Shown here piece after piece: positions 44,901 through 56,144 of a stretch of 64,000 bases of DNA. A program made the position numbers and the translations under genes. Below the pieces are notes generated by a model. It was not told the DNA's origin. It saw only the letters and a program-made list of their open reading frames with translations, and searched no databases. Origin of the DNA: Actinostola sp. cb2023 (taxonomy: Eukaryota; Cnidaria; Anthozoa; Actiniaria; Actinostolidae); contig JAUJYZ010001592.1 in NCBI GenBank assembly GCA_033675265.1, positions 1 to 64,000 of the forward strand. Reading direction: 5' to 3'. Position 1 is the stretch's first letter; every line of letters begins with the position of its first letter.

Positions 44901-45184
44901 TAAGATTCTAGATGCTAAATGGGGATTGTACGATAGTGTGAACGGCCCAGTCTGGCCTCGCTTTATGATTGTAGACTCTTCAGGAGTTTTATTCCATCCC
45001 GACTTGGACAATTTTGCAGCTCGCTACAAAAACCGAGTTCACTTCATTGGGAACATCGCACAAGGCCACGCTTGGTTCGTTATAACCAACCTATCACTCG
45101 ATGACAGCAACACATACGCTGCAAGAATAAGAGAAGAGGGTGCCGGGGATTTTGTGTATTTCCATGTGAATTTGACAGTAGCAG
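38836..45184 (+). CDS. Receptor copy C, 5' part: signal peptide and V-like Ig domain
   Basis: Exons 38836-38908 and 44810-45184 join in phase 1 (G+TC = Val) to give a secreted N-terminus followed by one Ig V-like domain. Further exons of the same strand and phase (55733-56008 and 63430-63705) probably belong to the same gene, which then leaves the window. The expected product is a type I membrane receptor like copies A and B, but the linkage across 10 kb of transposon-filled intron is inference. A shorter gene ending near 47.6-48.1 kb is an alternative. Confidence 0.6.
39600..41670. other. Copy C intron 1: TTACAGACGTTAC motifs, no exon recognised
   Basis: GTTACAGACGTT(A/G) occurs twice at 39645-39690 and, in inverted orientation (GTAACGTCTGTAAC), three times at 41450-41660, suggesting the ends of a 2-kb element. 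A GC-richer patch at 40720-40900 ends with AATAAAGCC and could be an LTR-like fragment. A small (AAT)n/(ATT)n inverted microsatellite lies at 41232-41268. Confidence 0.35.
41866..42973. mobile_element. Non-autonomous DNA transposon with long inverted arms (CACAGG family)
   Basis: A 1108-bp element. The ends CACAGGAAGCCCAAGC and complement continue as inverted arms of about 460 bp around a 180-bp middle. It is flanked by GTTACTC at 41859-41865 and 42974-42980, a 7-bp target duplication. The mirrored frames 41963-42181 and 42659-43096 are products of the arms, not genes. Relatives of the terminal motif lie at 363-378, 37970, 52335-52365, 52893, 53114 and 56343. Confidence 0.82.
43629..44766. 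mobile_element. TTAA-flanked DNA transposon, non-autonomous
   Basis: A 1138-bp element. The termini AGGGGCACTGTCACGAC plus CGCGCATGCGCG and their complement (CGCATGCGCGCGTCGTGACAGTGCCCCT) are flanked by TTAA at 43625-43628 and 44767-44770. TTAA duplication is known for piggyBac and Kolobok; no transposase is present. It is inserted 39 bp before the V-like Ig exon, leaving a branch-point-like GACTAAT and the pyrimidine tract intact. Confidence 0.85.
44810..45184 (+). CDS. Copy C exon 2: V-set-like Ig domain lacking the canonical cysteines
   Basis: A 375-nt exon, phase 1-1, with acceptor CATCTTTTGTAG and donor GTGAGA. V-set landmarks are GGNATFLWTT (strand B-C), ARYKNRVHFIGN (strand D), and AWFVITNLSLDDSNTYAARI (strands E-F, the D-x-x-x-Y motif). 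The strand B Cys is replaced (ATFLW) and the strand F Cys is Ala (YAARI), so the usual disulfide cannot form. Three N-glycosylation sequons are present (NAT, NLS, NLT). Cysteine-poor V-like domains occur, as I recall, in cnidarian Alr allorecognition proteins; any relation here is untested. Confidence 0.78.
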
Positions 45185-45681
45185 GTGAGAGCAACTGCAT
45201 CACTACAAAATGTACAGTGTATGTCAGTGCATGTGCATTGAGGGTTCAGGGAATGTCATACATAACTCATAAGTTACCGCAGTACATGTAAAAGTGATAG
45301 GGATGCTCATCATACCTTTTAGGAGTTAAAATCTTACATGTACAATATGTAGTTTGGGTGTTTACAGAGGGTTTCAATATTCCCAGTCAATATTACATGG
45401 ACTCAGAAGTTCAAAGGCCATTATTTTGGCTGCTATGCATCAATCAAACTTCTGAACACACTGCATGCATGTTGAACCAGACGGCAGAAGTAAATGTACA
45501 TGTAATAATAATACTAACTAGTCATTTTTAATTTGCACTGCCAAACAAGGGAGTTATAACGCTAACCCCTGGGCTTAGGTGTATACATATATGTCAGCGT
45601 TTTTTGAAATAGGTGTATACATACACCTACAGTTTGTATTTCAAACTGAAAAGGTTACCGTGGACATCAGATAGGTCGTTC

Positions 45682-45856
45682 CAAGACCGAACTGCATTAT
45701 GGTAACAGCTTGAATGTCGTGGATGCCAGAGAAAATTCGATTCAAAATTTGTCTTGGCATGATTGAATTCAAATAGTTACAATATCATACAGCTTTTCAT
45801 ACAGGAAGTGCCATGTTTGGCTATTCAAGCTGTTACCATAATGCAGTTCGGTCTTG
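45682..45856. repeat. Hairpin with perfect 34-bp arms
   Basis: CAAGACCGAACTGCATTATG...GCTTGAAT at 45682-45715 has its exact complement at 45823-45856. Outside it are looser inverted AATAGGT words and repeated GGTGTATAC motifs (45570-45920), so it is probably the core of a MITE. Confidence 0.75.
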
Positions 45857-46829
45857 CAGCGAAGTATAACCTATTGCCTATGACTGATGTCCTCGACAAC
45901 CTTTTTTGAAATAGGTGTATACTAGTCTACCTAATAGGTACAAAATGCTGCCATTGAGGAAAACCGATTAGAACGACTGTCGATTAGAAACTGTAGTCGA
46001 GTAGTTTTGAGTTGATAAAGATATGTCAGATATGTCTGAATCCAATGAAGTGTCATGTACGCGGTGTTGAAACGATAAATTTAATTTTAATGTCAAACGG
46101 CTGAAAATATTTTATTTCGTGACACTTTATTGATTATTTCGATCTAGACAGCATTGTTTCATAACACTAAGGAAATGAAGCGAATATATAACAATATCAG
46201 ACCACTCAGCCGTAGAAGAACAGTGATCCAAATCTCCACAAATTAAAATCCTACACGAGTTGTAGTTGGTTTCACCACAGAAGAAAAAGAAAAACGGGGA
46301 AAGAATTAAAAATAGGACCGTCGTGCTCGATCGATAGAGCAAAAATTCAGAAACCAATAAAAGGAAAACAATATAAGAAACTATTTGAAAACAAAACATG
46401 TAAATGATGTATTTTACTCAACTTTTGACTTCGATCGCTGGAATATTGCAAGAGCACGAGGTGACACAGGAAGAGTGAGAGTGTGCAAAGAGTGTGCAAT
46501 GCATTGTGGTTAAAAAATGATGCATTGTGGTTAAAAAGTAAAATCGAGAATTTAGCCCCCGTACGGATTAGGTTTGCTGCCTTGCTCGCTCGCTCCAGGC
46601 TCGCTCGCTGCGGCAGCAATAATTGGGTAATTTTGGTTCTATTCTAACTGCGAAATATCAAGCCGAATTAGGTCGTGCCATGGGTCATAATTTGGTGAGA
46701 CGTAGACAGACTTTCATTTTGCCAAAATGAAAGAATATTATTAAAAAAACACAGGCAGCCTATCCATTGCTTTTGAGGCTATTTAATAATAAATAGTAAA
46801 TACATTTATATTCGCGCGTCTTTTCTTAA

Positions 46830-47255
46830 AGTGCCTATGAAACGAAGAAAAGACCCCGTTTTTATTTGCTACTACGAAAGTTTACTATTTGCTTGTTTAC
46901 ATGGCGTTAATAAAAAGTGAATTGAGCTTCAGGAACATTTTTTATTTCGCGAACGAAGTTAATTGGGCATTTTCGGTTTCAAAGTGCGACAATTCCCGCT
47001 CGGTCAAACTATAGAAATGTGATGTCATAAGTTGTGCAAACAAAGGCATACACAACTTATGACGTCACCGAGCCATTGTCAAGGGCCCAGTCTCTTGTCG
47101 CACATTTTGGTTGAAAATGATTATTTTCGAACCGCGAAAAGAAAATGTTCGCACGCTCAAAGTCGATGTTTAAATACAGCAAATGTTCAGAGAAAGACCA
47201 AACAACAATAATGTACAATAAAACAAGGATCGACATTTTCGTTTCATACGGCACT
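46830..47255. mobile_element. TTAA-flanked MITE nested in the terminal repeat
   Basis: A 426-bp element from AGTGCCTATGAAACGAA to TTTCGTTTCATACGGCACT, flanked by TTAA at 46826-46829 and 47256-47259. It splits the left TIR of the 46798-48782 element. Confidence 0.78.
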
Positions 47256-47519
47256 TTAAGGGTTTCCTGTGGTAGAGCGCGCACGCGTTACGTTGGGTTC
47301 CTGTGCATATAAATGTATGATGTTGGGCTCCCTGTGAGCGTCCCGCAAGAAGCGCCCGCAGCAATGTACATAGTGAAACAAGGTGTGAAGCTGATAGCGT
47401 ATCATGGCCTGATGTGTGGCGCACTTCTCTGGTGCACTTTTCCGTGAACCGAAGAGCTGAAATCGTCGTACGCTACAGGCCCGTGGGGGGTACCCAGGGA
47501 GAAGTCGCTGAAGTTTTGA

Positions 47520-48107
47520 AAAATGCCGGCGGAGAAGTTGATGAAACAAAACATGATTTTTTCGGTGTTAAGGTTTGGATTCTATTATTGATCCATGGTA
47601 AGTTTAGAAGTTCACAATTCATGTCAACTGTTAGTAACCTTAGAAGAAAATCGACGGTTTTAAAGTAGTCCTTTTTCATTTTGAATGGTGGAGAATTGCA
47701 TGTTGTGCTCGAGACACGACAGTTTTGTTGAAAAGTAAGCTGAATGAATATATTTTCTGATGTATTTTCTTGAGGTTTTAGTAGTTTTTGCTCTAACTGT
47801 TCTCTATAAAAGACATAAAAGCACTTGCCTATAATATGACAGAAGGGCTGCTTCAGTTATATTTCATAAATTATGACCGAGCAATTTGACCTGTGTACAG
47901 TTGTCAGTGAAATATACTTCAATCATTAGTTCAACAAAGAACCTAGTACTTTATCTGTTTATACATTATGACTCTCTCATCTACGTTATTTTGTACTTTC
48001 TTAATGCAGTACTTCATAAAACACAAGCCGGAACTCCAACACAGCATAAACCATCTGAAGCAAAAATATTGACGACCTCAAATTCACTGACATCGAAGGA
48101 GTCATGA
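47520..48107 (+). CDS. Speculative transmembrane and short tail exons
   Basis: A frame ending VKVWILLLIH at a GTAAGT donor (about 47599, phase 1) could splice to TTTTAG at about 47781, reading VFALTVLYKRHKSTC then stop. Alternatively it could splice to AATGCAG at about 48008, reading LHKTQAGTPTQHKPSEAK and ending in a stop at about 48107. Either would give a membrane anchor and short tail for the V-like domain. The upstream border is unclear and it lies within a transposon, so chance is likely. Confidence 0.15.
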
Positions 48108-48996
48108 TGAATGGAGATGGACTCATGAAGCTGCCGTGAACTAAAATATTAACAGTTGTTCATTCTTGTCATTGAAATAGCACAACACATGTAGCAAATA
48201 CTATCATCTGAGAGAAACACAGAGTAATTTTAAATACGGTTCACGGAAGAACGTAGGTAAGCTTATCGCACTCCGATGTTTGTTATTCATTCACAACTTC
48301 ATCGATTGTGGCGACAGGCATAAAGTTATTAATTTCGTATTTTAAATACGAAAAAATGTCCATAGTATTACTGATCAATGTAATGAATGAATTGTACAGA
48401 AAGAACGGCAAAACAGTATGAAAAAGCTAGTAAACTTGTTCTAGCTGATTATTGAAATAAATATGTTTGTTTGTCATTTTGTTTATAAGCACTGATTGCA
48501 AAAATGTCTTGTGTAGTACTAAATATGGAGACTATTCTGCATTTATAAAACACAGTGCCTCAGCTTTAAAGCATTTTAATCGATAAGTATATTGTAGATG
48601 TTTTGGTTTAACAAAAAATAGGGGCAAAAACGTATTTATCACGTGACCGAGTTTCATACCTTGTTTCAATATACACATGTACTGCGGGACGCGCACAGGA
48701 ATCCCAACATCATACATTTCTATGCACGCGCGCTCTACCATAGGAAACCCATCAAAAAAGACGCACGAATATAAATGTATTTATATTTATTACTCGTGCC
48801 CAGGCCGAAGGCCGCACGAGTTATAAAACCCAACGCGAATTTTTTTCGTTTTTTTGGGCGTCAGAAAATCGCAAAGTTGTGCAATATCCGGTCACATGCT
48901 ATCGAGACCAAATATAAATAGGGGAGAGGGTTGGGGATCAGCAAAGGGGGAGGGCAAGGGGAGAAGACCGGGGCCTAGTTGCTTCATTAATTATAT

Positions 48997-50145
48997 GAAG
49001 GGTTGTCCATGAAAACGGCCTAAGTGACTATTTTGATGATTTTCAAAATGTTATGCAATTGCTTCAAAAATACACCTACTGGCTTCTAAATACCTATATA
49101 AACATGATTTGGTGTTTTTAGATCGATTACACTCGAATTTTGGGCACTACAGTATATTTAATGAAAATATGTTCGTGAAAATATTCAAATTAGGAAAGTT
49201 TTACTGGTGCGTCAGTGGGTCGTCAGTGATGTGTTCGTGTTGTTCACCAATAACAAACCTTTGACTTCCAGAGATTTTAGAAGTTTTTAGCGAATTGTGT
49301 TGCCATGGAAATATTGAGAGCTCGCAGGCTCAAGTTAATATCACGCGGTTAAGTTGTCTCGTGGTGTGGCTATCGGTTCTGGAAGTGCTTCGCAGAACTG
49401 GGCCATTTGCCACTATTTAAAGTCTTTTATTGCCAGTTTTCACCACATGTACAGAAGCCCCCAGAACAGCATCATTAAGCTTGACTGTGGTGGTAGAGGC
49501 CATTCTCCTGGAAGAAATCAGGGGTGAGGTGCAATTTCACGATGAAACTGAATCTGCAAACACGGTGTCAGCTAGATTTGCAAAATGGCCGATTCAGCCG
49601 AGTGAGAGTTGTTGTCTCTGGTCGTTCTGTGGTGGATTCGAGGACCTACTAAGGCAGTTTTGGCGACTTTGGACTTGTAAAGAATGCAACCGGTGCATTA
49701 GTTTGCCTGTAGGCCCGGGTGATAAAAGACTTTATAAACTTTCTCTATAGCATGGAGGTAGGGAATGTCGCTGACAAAAATGTTCATGATATCCCAGAAT
49801 GCAGTTCGGTCGTGCTATCGAAAACAACAGGGATCCTGAAATAGTCGAATTGAAAATCCCCGAATATATCATGCAAGAAGAGAGATGGAAGTTTGCTGAG
49901 CAAGTAGCGTTTTGTTTCACAATGATGTATTTTGGAAGAGTCATGACGTCAAAAACGCGCATTTTTGATTTCTATGAAAAACAAACTGCAAAACAAGCTC
50001 TTTTTCTAGTGTAATCGCTCTGAAAGTGACCAAATCATGTTTATATAGGTATCAATAAGCCAGTAGGTGTTTTTTGAAACAATTGCATAATATTTTTAAA
50101 AATCATCAGAAAAGTCACTTAGGCCGTTTTCATGGGCAACCCTTC
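48997..50145. mobile_element. Non-autonomous DNA transposon, GAAGGGTTG ends
   Basis: A 1149-bp element with inverted ends of about 120 bp: GAAGGGTTGTCCATGAAAAC ... GGTGTTTTT at the left and the complement at about 50025-50145, flanked by ATAT on both sides. The frames inside (49430-49750 and 49799-50014) match nothing I know and may be remnants of its interior. Confidence 0.75.
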
Positions 50146-52334
50146 ATATGTGTATTGGAACCATTTATATACAAACATTTATCTTTCTATTAATCGATGT
50201 GAGACATTTGCAAATCCAAAACGTCACTAAAAATAAAGTCAAAATCAAATCAAATCAGATTATAGGGCAAATGGAATGTATTTACACAATGATATTGTCA
50301 AAGCTGGTGTGTGTCTAGCTAGCGGCGTCAGAGCGAAAGCATGGGGTCTTGTACTACTGAATTGTCTCGCACATGCGCAATGTGTTAAATAGGTGTCGTG
50401 ATTCCCGATCTAAAAAGCGGCTAAATTAAATGTGTTGGCCAAATGAAGGATAAAAAGACGAGGTATAAAGCAACAAGTCAGAGCCCAGGCATCCACCACG
50501 GCTTAGAAATTGCACACAAATCCTAACTTCGGCCTTCATCGATCGCTGTTCAGCGCTCGTCAAATTCACAAGACAACTCGGACCCATCATCGAATAAATA
50601 CAACTCAAAACCTCAAGAAAACTACACAGGGGACTTCAACAACTATTATTCTTTATATCTAGTATTTTGTAGGGAATGATATAGAAAAATAATGCTTTTG
50701 AGAAACAAACAAACTCATACTCAAAACTATAAAATGACCGATTGAACCACACAACGTGAAATTTTCGAATCGCTCAAAACCACTCAAAAACACAATTTCT
50801 TGCTCAGATTTCTACATCAACGTGTTCTTTAATTTTCAGACTACTGTTGTGAAGACATTTTTGAGAATCTCATACCCTCCATGACGAGCCGCACAGAATT
50901 TAAGGCAATTATAGTTGATCGACAGTTGCTAGGATTAATTCAACAGGATTAAGTAAAGGTAGCTATCAACAGCTACGATAATGCATTATCGTATAATGCA
51001 TGCTGAGCATCGGTCATGAGTCTTTCTCAATCACATTCCCGCGCTTTCTCTACACGACAGCATTAATCGCTCTCTAAAATCTGCCATTTATGGTTTATTT
51101 CTGCACGATATTGGTTGATTTTGCCCAAATAGAGATATTCCATGTTCAAGCTATCTTTGTTGGTACCCAATGTGATTTGAAATTGCATTTTGACACGAAA
51201 GAATTGATATATAATTTGGCGGGAAGAAATGGCTTCTATTTTGTCCTGGAAGCAGCAGAGAAACTTGGCCCGCAAGAACTGTATCGCCGTGAGTATAGAG
51301 TTTGTTGTATTATCTGGATGCTTCCTGCCTTGGGAAGTCTCGATTTGCTTTAATTTTAACAGCTAGAAGTTGTGTTTATTTATTACATGCAGGACCCCTG
51401 CCGGTCGATGGTCTGTGATTCAGTCGAAGACTGTGAACATCAGCAAACTTAAGTTCAGAAGACGCATAAGTCCGTCACTTTATAGACATCGATATCTAAT
51501 ATATAGTGAGAAAAATCGACATATTTCCAATTTAACTGAAAAGACAACAGCTAATTTCTCAATAATTAAGTAAGGATTATGTCAGAATATATGGCGCATT
51601 CTAGTTAATAGAAAACCTATAGTCATATAAATACTACGCAATCAGAATTATGAGCTTAGAATTATATCGTTGTCCACAGTTGTAACTGCTCTACAGGATC
51701 TAAGTAAGTGTATTTAATTTCCAAAAGCAGCGCCCGGTACCTTGCAGCTCTCTACTGAGGAGCGGTTCTTTCACAAATCTAACCAAAGTATGAAATGACA
51801 ACAAAAGCCCGGCTCTTCTCTTTACTTTACGTGTTCTTATCCCGGGTGTGTCGCCTGATAAGAACGAGCAATCGGGTGTGTCGCCTTTGCTCAGTGAGTG
51901 TAAAGAGAATTTAGCCAGAATTTCGGATGACTTTCGCTTTTAAATTTGATAAAGATAATACTAATTAAGAAAATTCAGCAAAGCAAAATCAAATCAATCG
52001 CTGTTTTCTTGTCGATTTCATAAGTCGACAACAATATATTTTTTGTTTTTGAACAACGGAATTCGGTTTCGTAATAATTTATTATAACGAGAAATGCGAA
52101 TGCTCTGTGATGAGTTATAGACATGTTCATTATAACAAGCCGCTAGGAAAGTGATAATTGGATCAGGCTGCGAGTACAATAGAAACCGTGATTCCCTGCC
52201 GAGATTTCCACCAACTTTTTAGCGGTGGAAACGCCTTAGCTAAGCAGTGCGGCTCGCCATGGAAGGCTTTCTAAGAGCTCATTCCTGACCAACCGAACGA
52301 AAATCCAAAGAAGTCACGATCCATTGATTTCTAC
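50146..52334. other. Intronic or intergenic stretch, no supported gene
   Basis: A candidate exon (51133-51288, phase 1-1, IFHVQAIFVGTQCDL...) was considered but has no recognisable domain and a poor acceptor. Otherwise AT-rich sequence with no clear repeat ends. Confidence 0.35.
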
Positions 52335-55300
52335 GTTTGGGCTACCTGTGTCCACAGGAAGCCCAATTATACAACTGACACATGTACACACGAACATTCA
52401 GTGAAAATCCTTATCGTCCAAGAAGATAAGCACACGAATAGCTGGACGTCTATGTGTTCTACTAGAAAGGAAACCACAAGCTTATATTTATGGTATTTTA
52501 TATTTCGAAGTCTCAGTAAATGAAAAATCGACCGACAACAACTACCAATCATTGAACTTTACTCGTTGAATACATTTTTATATACCAAGATAAGTTAATG
52601 GTCTCTTGATTTTACTTTTAAAATGTTTAAATATTTTCACTCTAAGAGCGAAATATAAAAACATACCGCATTGATCACGAAAGATAACTGCGACATGTGC
52701 TGGTTCCAGGTAGAAAAGGGAAGCTTTCAGCAAATTAAAAATCAAACTCGTATACAAACTTCGAAATCCACACTTCCACAGGGATCCCAATTCTTGAAGC
52801 ATGTCAGTACATGTCATCTCATTCTCAACAGGGCACGAGTGTACATTGCTCATAGCAATGTCTAGTTATTAAATAGCCTCAAAAGCAATGGTTGGGCTGC
52901 CTGTGAAAAAACATGGCATTTCGTTGCTGCCAGCCATGTTTCGGTCAAGGACATTTGTTTCAAAACACAAATTAGCATATTGCTGGTAATTGTCCGTGAG
53001 TTTGAAAAGTGGCGGGAAAAATTCAATTGTTCGCAGTTATTTTCGAAACGTTCATTTATCTTTTGAATGAAATACATGTATGCACAAGTAATATAAAAAT
53101 ATAATAGTTATTAGTCGGGCTTCCTGTGGAAGACCCGACTCTAGAAATGAGAAGCGTTCGTCGTCGACCCCAAAAAGCACGCATGCGCCCTGTCAGCCGC
53201 TAAATCACCGACCAACAACATGATCTTATATATCAACACGAGACATCGCACATCGTCCTCTTTCTTCAGAAACCTTGTCGAAGGAAGGTTAATATGTCGT
53301 CTTGTTTAAGCTTATATTTGTATTTGGTATGGATATATTTATGGCACCAAATAAACTATTGTCAAATAAACTATTGTCATATTGAGTTTGTGAAATCGAT
53401 TTTACAAAGAAAGCATGTTCTACCGAGTCATGCATAATCACCCAAGGCTCTAACAACATGGTTTCTTCACAAACCTTGTCAGTTGGAGGAAGGTTACTAG
53501 TATGTCGTCTTATTTTTTATTATTTTTCTCCGTACGCGTCAACGTCGAGCTAAAGCCGAAGGAGACATGAAGTCTGGCCAAGAAAGATTAGAAAGCACAA
53601 TTAGAAAGCACAATCAGGGAAAGCACCGGAGGTCAAGGGGCCAAAATATAAGTCTTTTCTCGTCTAAATCTAAATTTAGATTGAAACAGGACGCTCTAGT
53701 AGCGTGAAGTATATACTGTAAAGTTCGCAGTACTGAAATTGCAAGGAAAGCATGTTCTATCGAGCTCGAGTCACGCAACGACGAGCAACCAAAAACTGTT
53801 TCAATCGCACTATAAGATATCTATATTTAGTTCAAATAGGTTACATTTCATTTAGAAGCCCGACTTCACGCTAGAAGAGCGTCTAGTTTATTTAGAAGCA
53901 CATTTGAACCAACTGTTCTAAATATCATGGGATATAAGGACAGAAGAGTTTCCTGATATGGAAAAATGATCACTTGTGATTGGCTTACCGGTAATATTAA
54001 TAACTACATGTAACTACAGTACATGTGTACAACTTATATTGGGATGAATAAATAGAGAATACGTCATGAAAAATGCGAGCAAACAGTTTTTATTCATGAG
54101 TTATGAAGTATCATCGACCAAGCTGAATTGAAATTGACGTCATACTAATTTTCCATCTTTGCCCGATAACTGGTGTAAAAGTTGTTTTGATCAGTCTAGG
54201 ATAAGTCTATCAGTTCGCCAAATGAAAAGTAGAAGTGTGTTCAGTAAAAAACTACTTTGAGCCACCTTAACCCCTTCACAATCTCTTCTCAAACTCATTA
54301 ATAATTCATTAGCTCAATAACCAATCAGCTCTCACGATTCGGGTCAGGTGGATGTATCTTGATACCGACATAGTGAAGCACTGACGTACAGTCATCCAAT
54401 CAACATAAAATAAACACGGCAAAAAAGGTTAATATAACCTTGCCAATATATTCAAATGACTGACAAACCCGCAGAAACGAAATGTCAGGATTTGATATAT
54501 CTCATTGAACTTCTTCACGAAATTAAAACATGTTCCAGAAATGTGGGGCGAAATTGCGGATGTCAGCACAGGTTTCCTTTCCTGGATGTCAAAGAGGGAA
54601 GCAAAAGGAATATCTTCTAAGGGACACAACTTTTTTAACAAAATGATCCTCAGAAAAAAAAATTGTCTGTCAGTTTCTTTACCATGCACTCTGAGACTAC
54701 AATTTTAGATGGCTTACAGTAACTTGTTTTTTTTATGGTGCTCAACTACCAATGTTTGATTGGCTACAGCTCTCATTTCCATAACTTTCTTCAACTATAG
54801 CTATTCCTACAGTCTTCTAGGCATTGATTGAACTTTCTAACATATTGTAAGTTTGGTTGACATCAATACTATTATTACAATGGAATTATGACCTATTTTC
54901 TCATCATTAATGTATATTGATCTAAACTTTAAAAATGACATACATTATGTACTACATGTACCATACGGCCTGCATTGTATGTACAAGATGATGAAATTTG
55001 AAGTAAATCGTTGTACATAATAAACCAATGTCAACCAAGCTTACAAATAATTATTCATCTCCTCCTCAAAATATCTTCAGGCTGCCTTCAAAGCTAATTA
55101 ATAATATAATAATAATTAATGCCCAAACATGTTCAATGTACCTTGCGGATAGAAGACTACATAACTTGCGAGGCAAAAATTGTTTGGCATAATGTCAAGA
55201 TCTTGGCATACTAGTTCACAAGTTCTTCAAGCTGATGTCTTGGGTAACTTGAACAAGGTCTTGAACCACAGTAGTCAACTTCTTATCAATTAGAGGACCA

Positions 55301-55732
55301 CTTTCTAATGGCAGCCGTTGAATATTTGACAACAAGATCATCAAACACTGACATGGAGTTGGCTGCAGAAGTGTAATCTAAAACATTACTGAATTGAGTC
55401 ACAAACATTCTTAGGGCTGTGATTTCCTCACACTCAGGTTCATCATTCTCATCATCTTCCATATTATGTACAATGTATCTTGTCAATATATACTGTATGC
55501 CCACCTTTGTTAATTACATCCCTGGAATTATTGTTTTGTGTGCAAGTCTATAAAGTAGGATTTGGGGTCTTTTACAGAGATATTGATAGATACATGTAGT
55601 TCATGACTCATCAATCCGAGCAGAAATAATTTTGTAACATGACTTTATTATTAGTTATTATATTAGTTTATTTAACATTAAACTAAATATTTAAGTCAAT
55701 ATTAAATACAATATTTCATTAAATATATACAG
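52335..55732. other. Repeat-derived stretch before the I-set Ig exons
   Basis: CACAGG-family ends lie tip to tip at 52338-52366 and again at 52893-52905 and 53114. A diverged direct duplication covers about 53268-53440 and 53466-53790 (GGAAGGTT...TATGTCGTCTT, then AAAGCATGTTCTA). A minus-strand frame at 55286-55504 (acidic MEDDENDEPECEEITALRMF) is unrecognised and not flanked by good splice sites. No further Ig or FN3 exon was found by eye. Confidence 0.4.
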
Positions 55733-56008
55733 AAACCCCAACTTTCACAGTACGTCCAAATCCATCAACAACAATCAATGAACACTCAGACTTGAGGATC
55801 AGCTGTTCAGCGGTTGGTCCTCCAACACCAAAAGTCACGTGGGTACAAGTACAAGGTGTTACCAAGGTTCCCATAACACAAGGGGCAGGGAGTGCTACAC
55901 TAAGTATACCAAACATTAAAAGAGATCAGAATGGGACGTACGAGTGTCAGGCAGTCAACAACCCAAACCAGAATCCAGTTACTGCGCAAACAAAGGTCAT
56001 CGTATATT
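55733..56008 (+). CDS. I-set Ig domain exon
   Basis: A 276-nt exon, phase 1-1, with acceptor AAATATATACAG and donor GTAAGTATGA. It reads TPTFTVRPNPSTTINEH, then LRISCSAVGPPTPKVTWVQ (strand B Cys and core Trp), then LSIPNIKRDQNGTYECQAVN (D-x-N-G-x-Y-x-C), ending TKVIVY. This is a complete canonical I-set domain. The 66-bp tandem repeat starts at its donor. Plausibly the second or later Ig domain of copy C. Confidence 0.9.
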
Positions 56009-56140
56009 GTAAGTATGATACTGAATGGGTTAGTTTTATGGTCTGCAGTTCTTATACCGTGGTTACTGTATATTGTAAGTATGATACTGAATGGGTTAGT
56101 TTTATGGTCTGTAGGTCTCATACCGTGGTTACTGTATATC
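56009..56140. repeat. First two units of the 66-bp donor-containing repeat
   Basis: The intron's first base is also base 1 of the first 66-bp unit; two units run 56009-56074 and 56075-56140. A transposon-like insert then separates them from the main array. Confidence 0.92.
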
Positions 56141-56144
56141 ATTG

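Larger units (their letters stand above)
46798..48782. mobile_element. DNA element with interrupted terminal inverted repeats
   Basis: The left end TACATTTATATTCGCGCGTC (46801) and then, after a nested insertion, GGGTTTCCTGTGGTAGAGCG (47260) match the right end at 48725-48780 in inverse order (GCGCTCTACCATAGGAAACC, then GACGCACGAATATAAATGTA). Candidate coding pieces inside are listed separately. Confidence 0.6.

Noticed and set aside
51133..51288. Phase 1-1 exon candidate reading IFHVQAIFVGTQCDL
   Set aside because: No Ig, FN3 or other domain pattern, weak acceptor, and no supporting neighbour; reported only as part of a blank stretch.
55286..55504. Acidic 72-codon minus-strand frame
   Set aside because: Unrecognised, no clear splice sites, and single occurrence; left only as a note in the stretch description.
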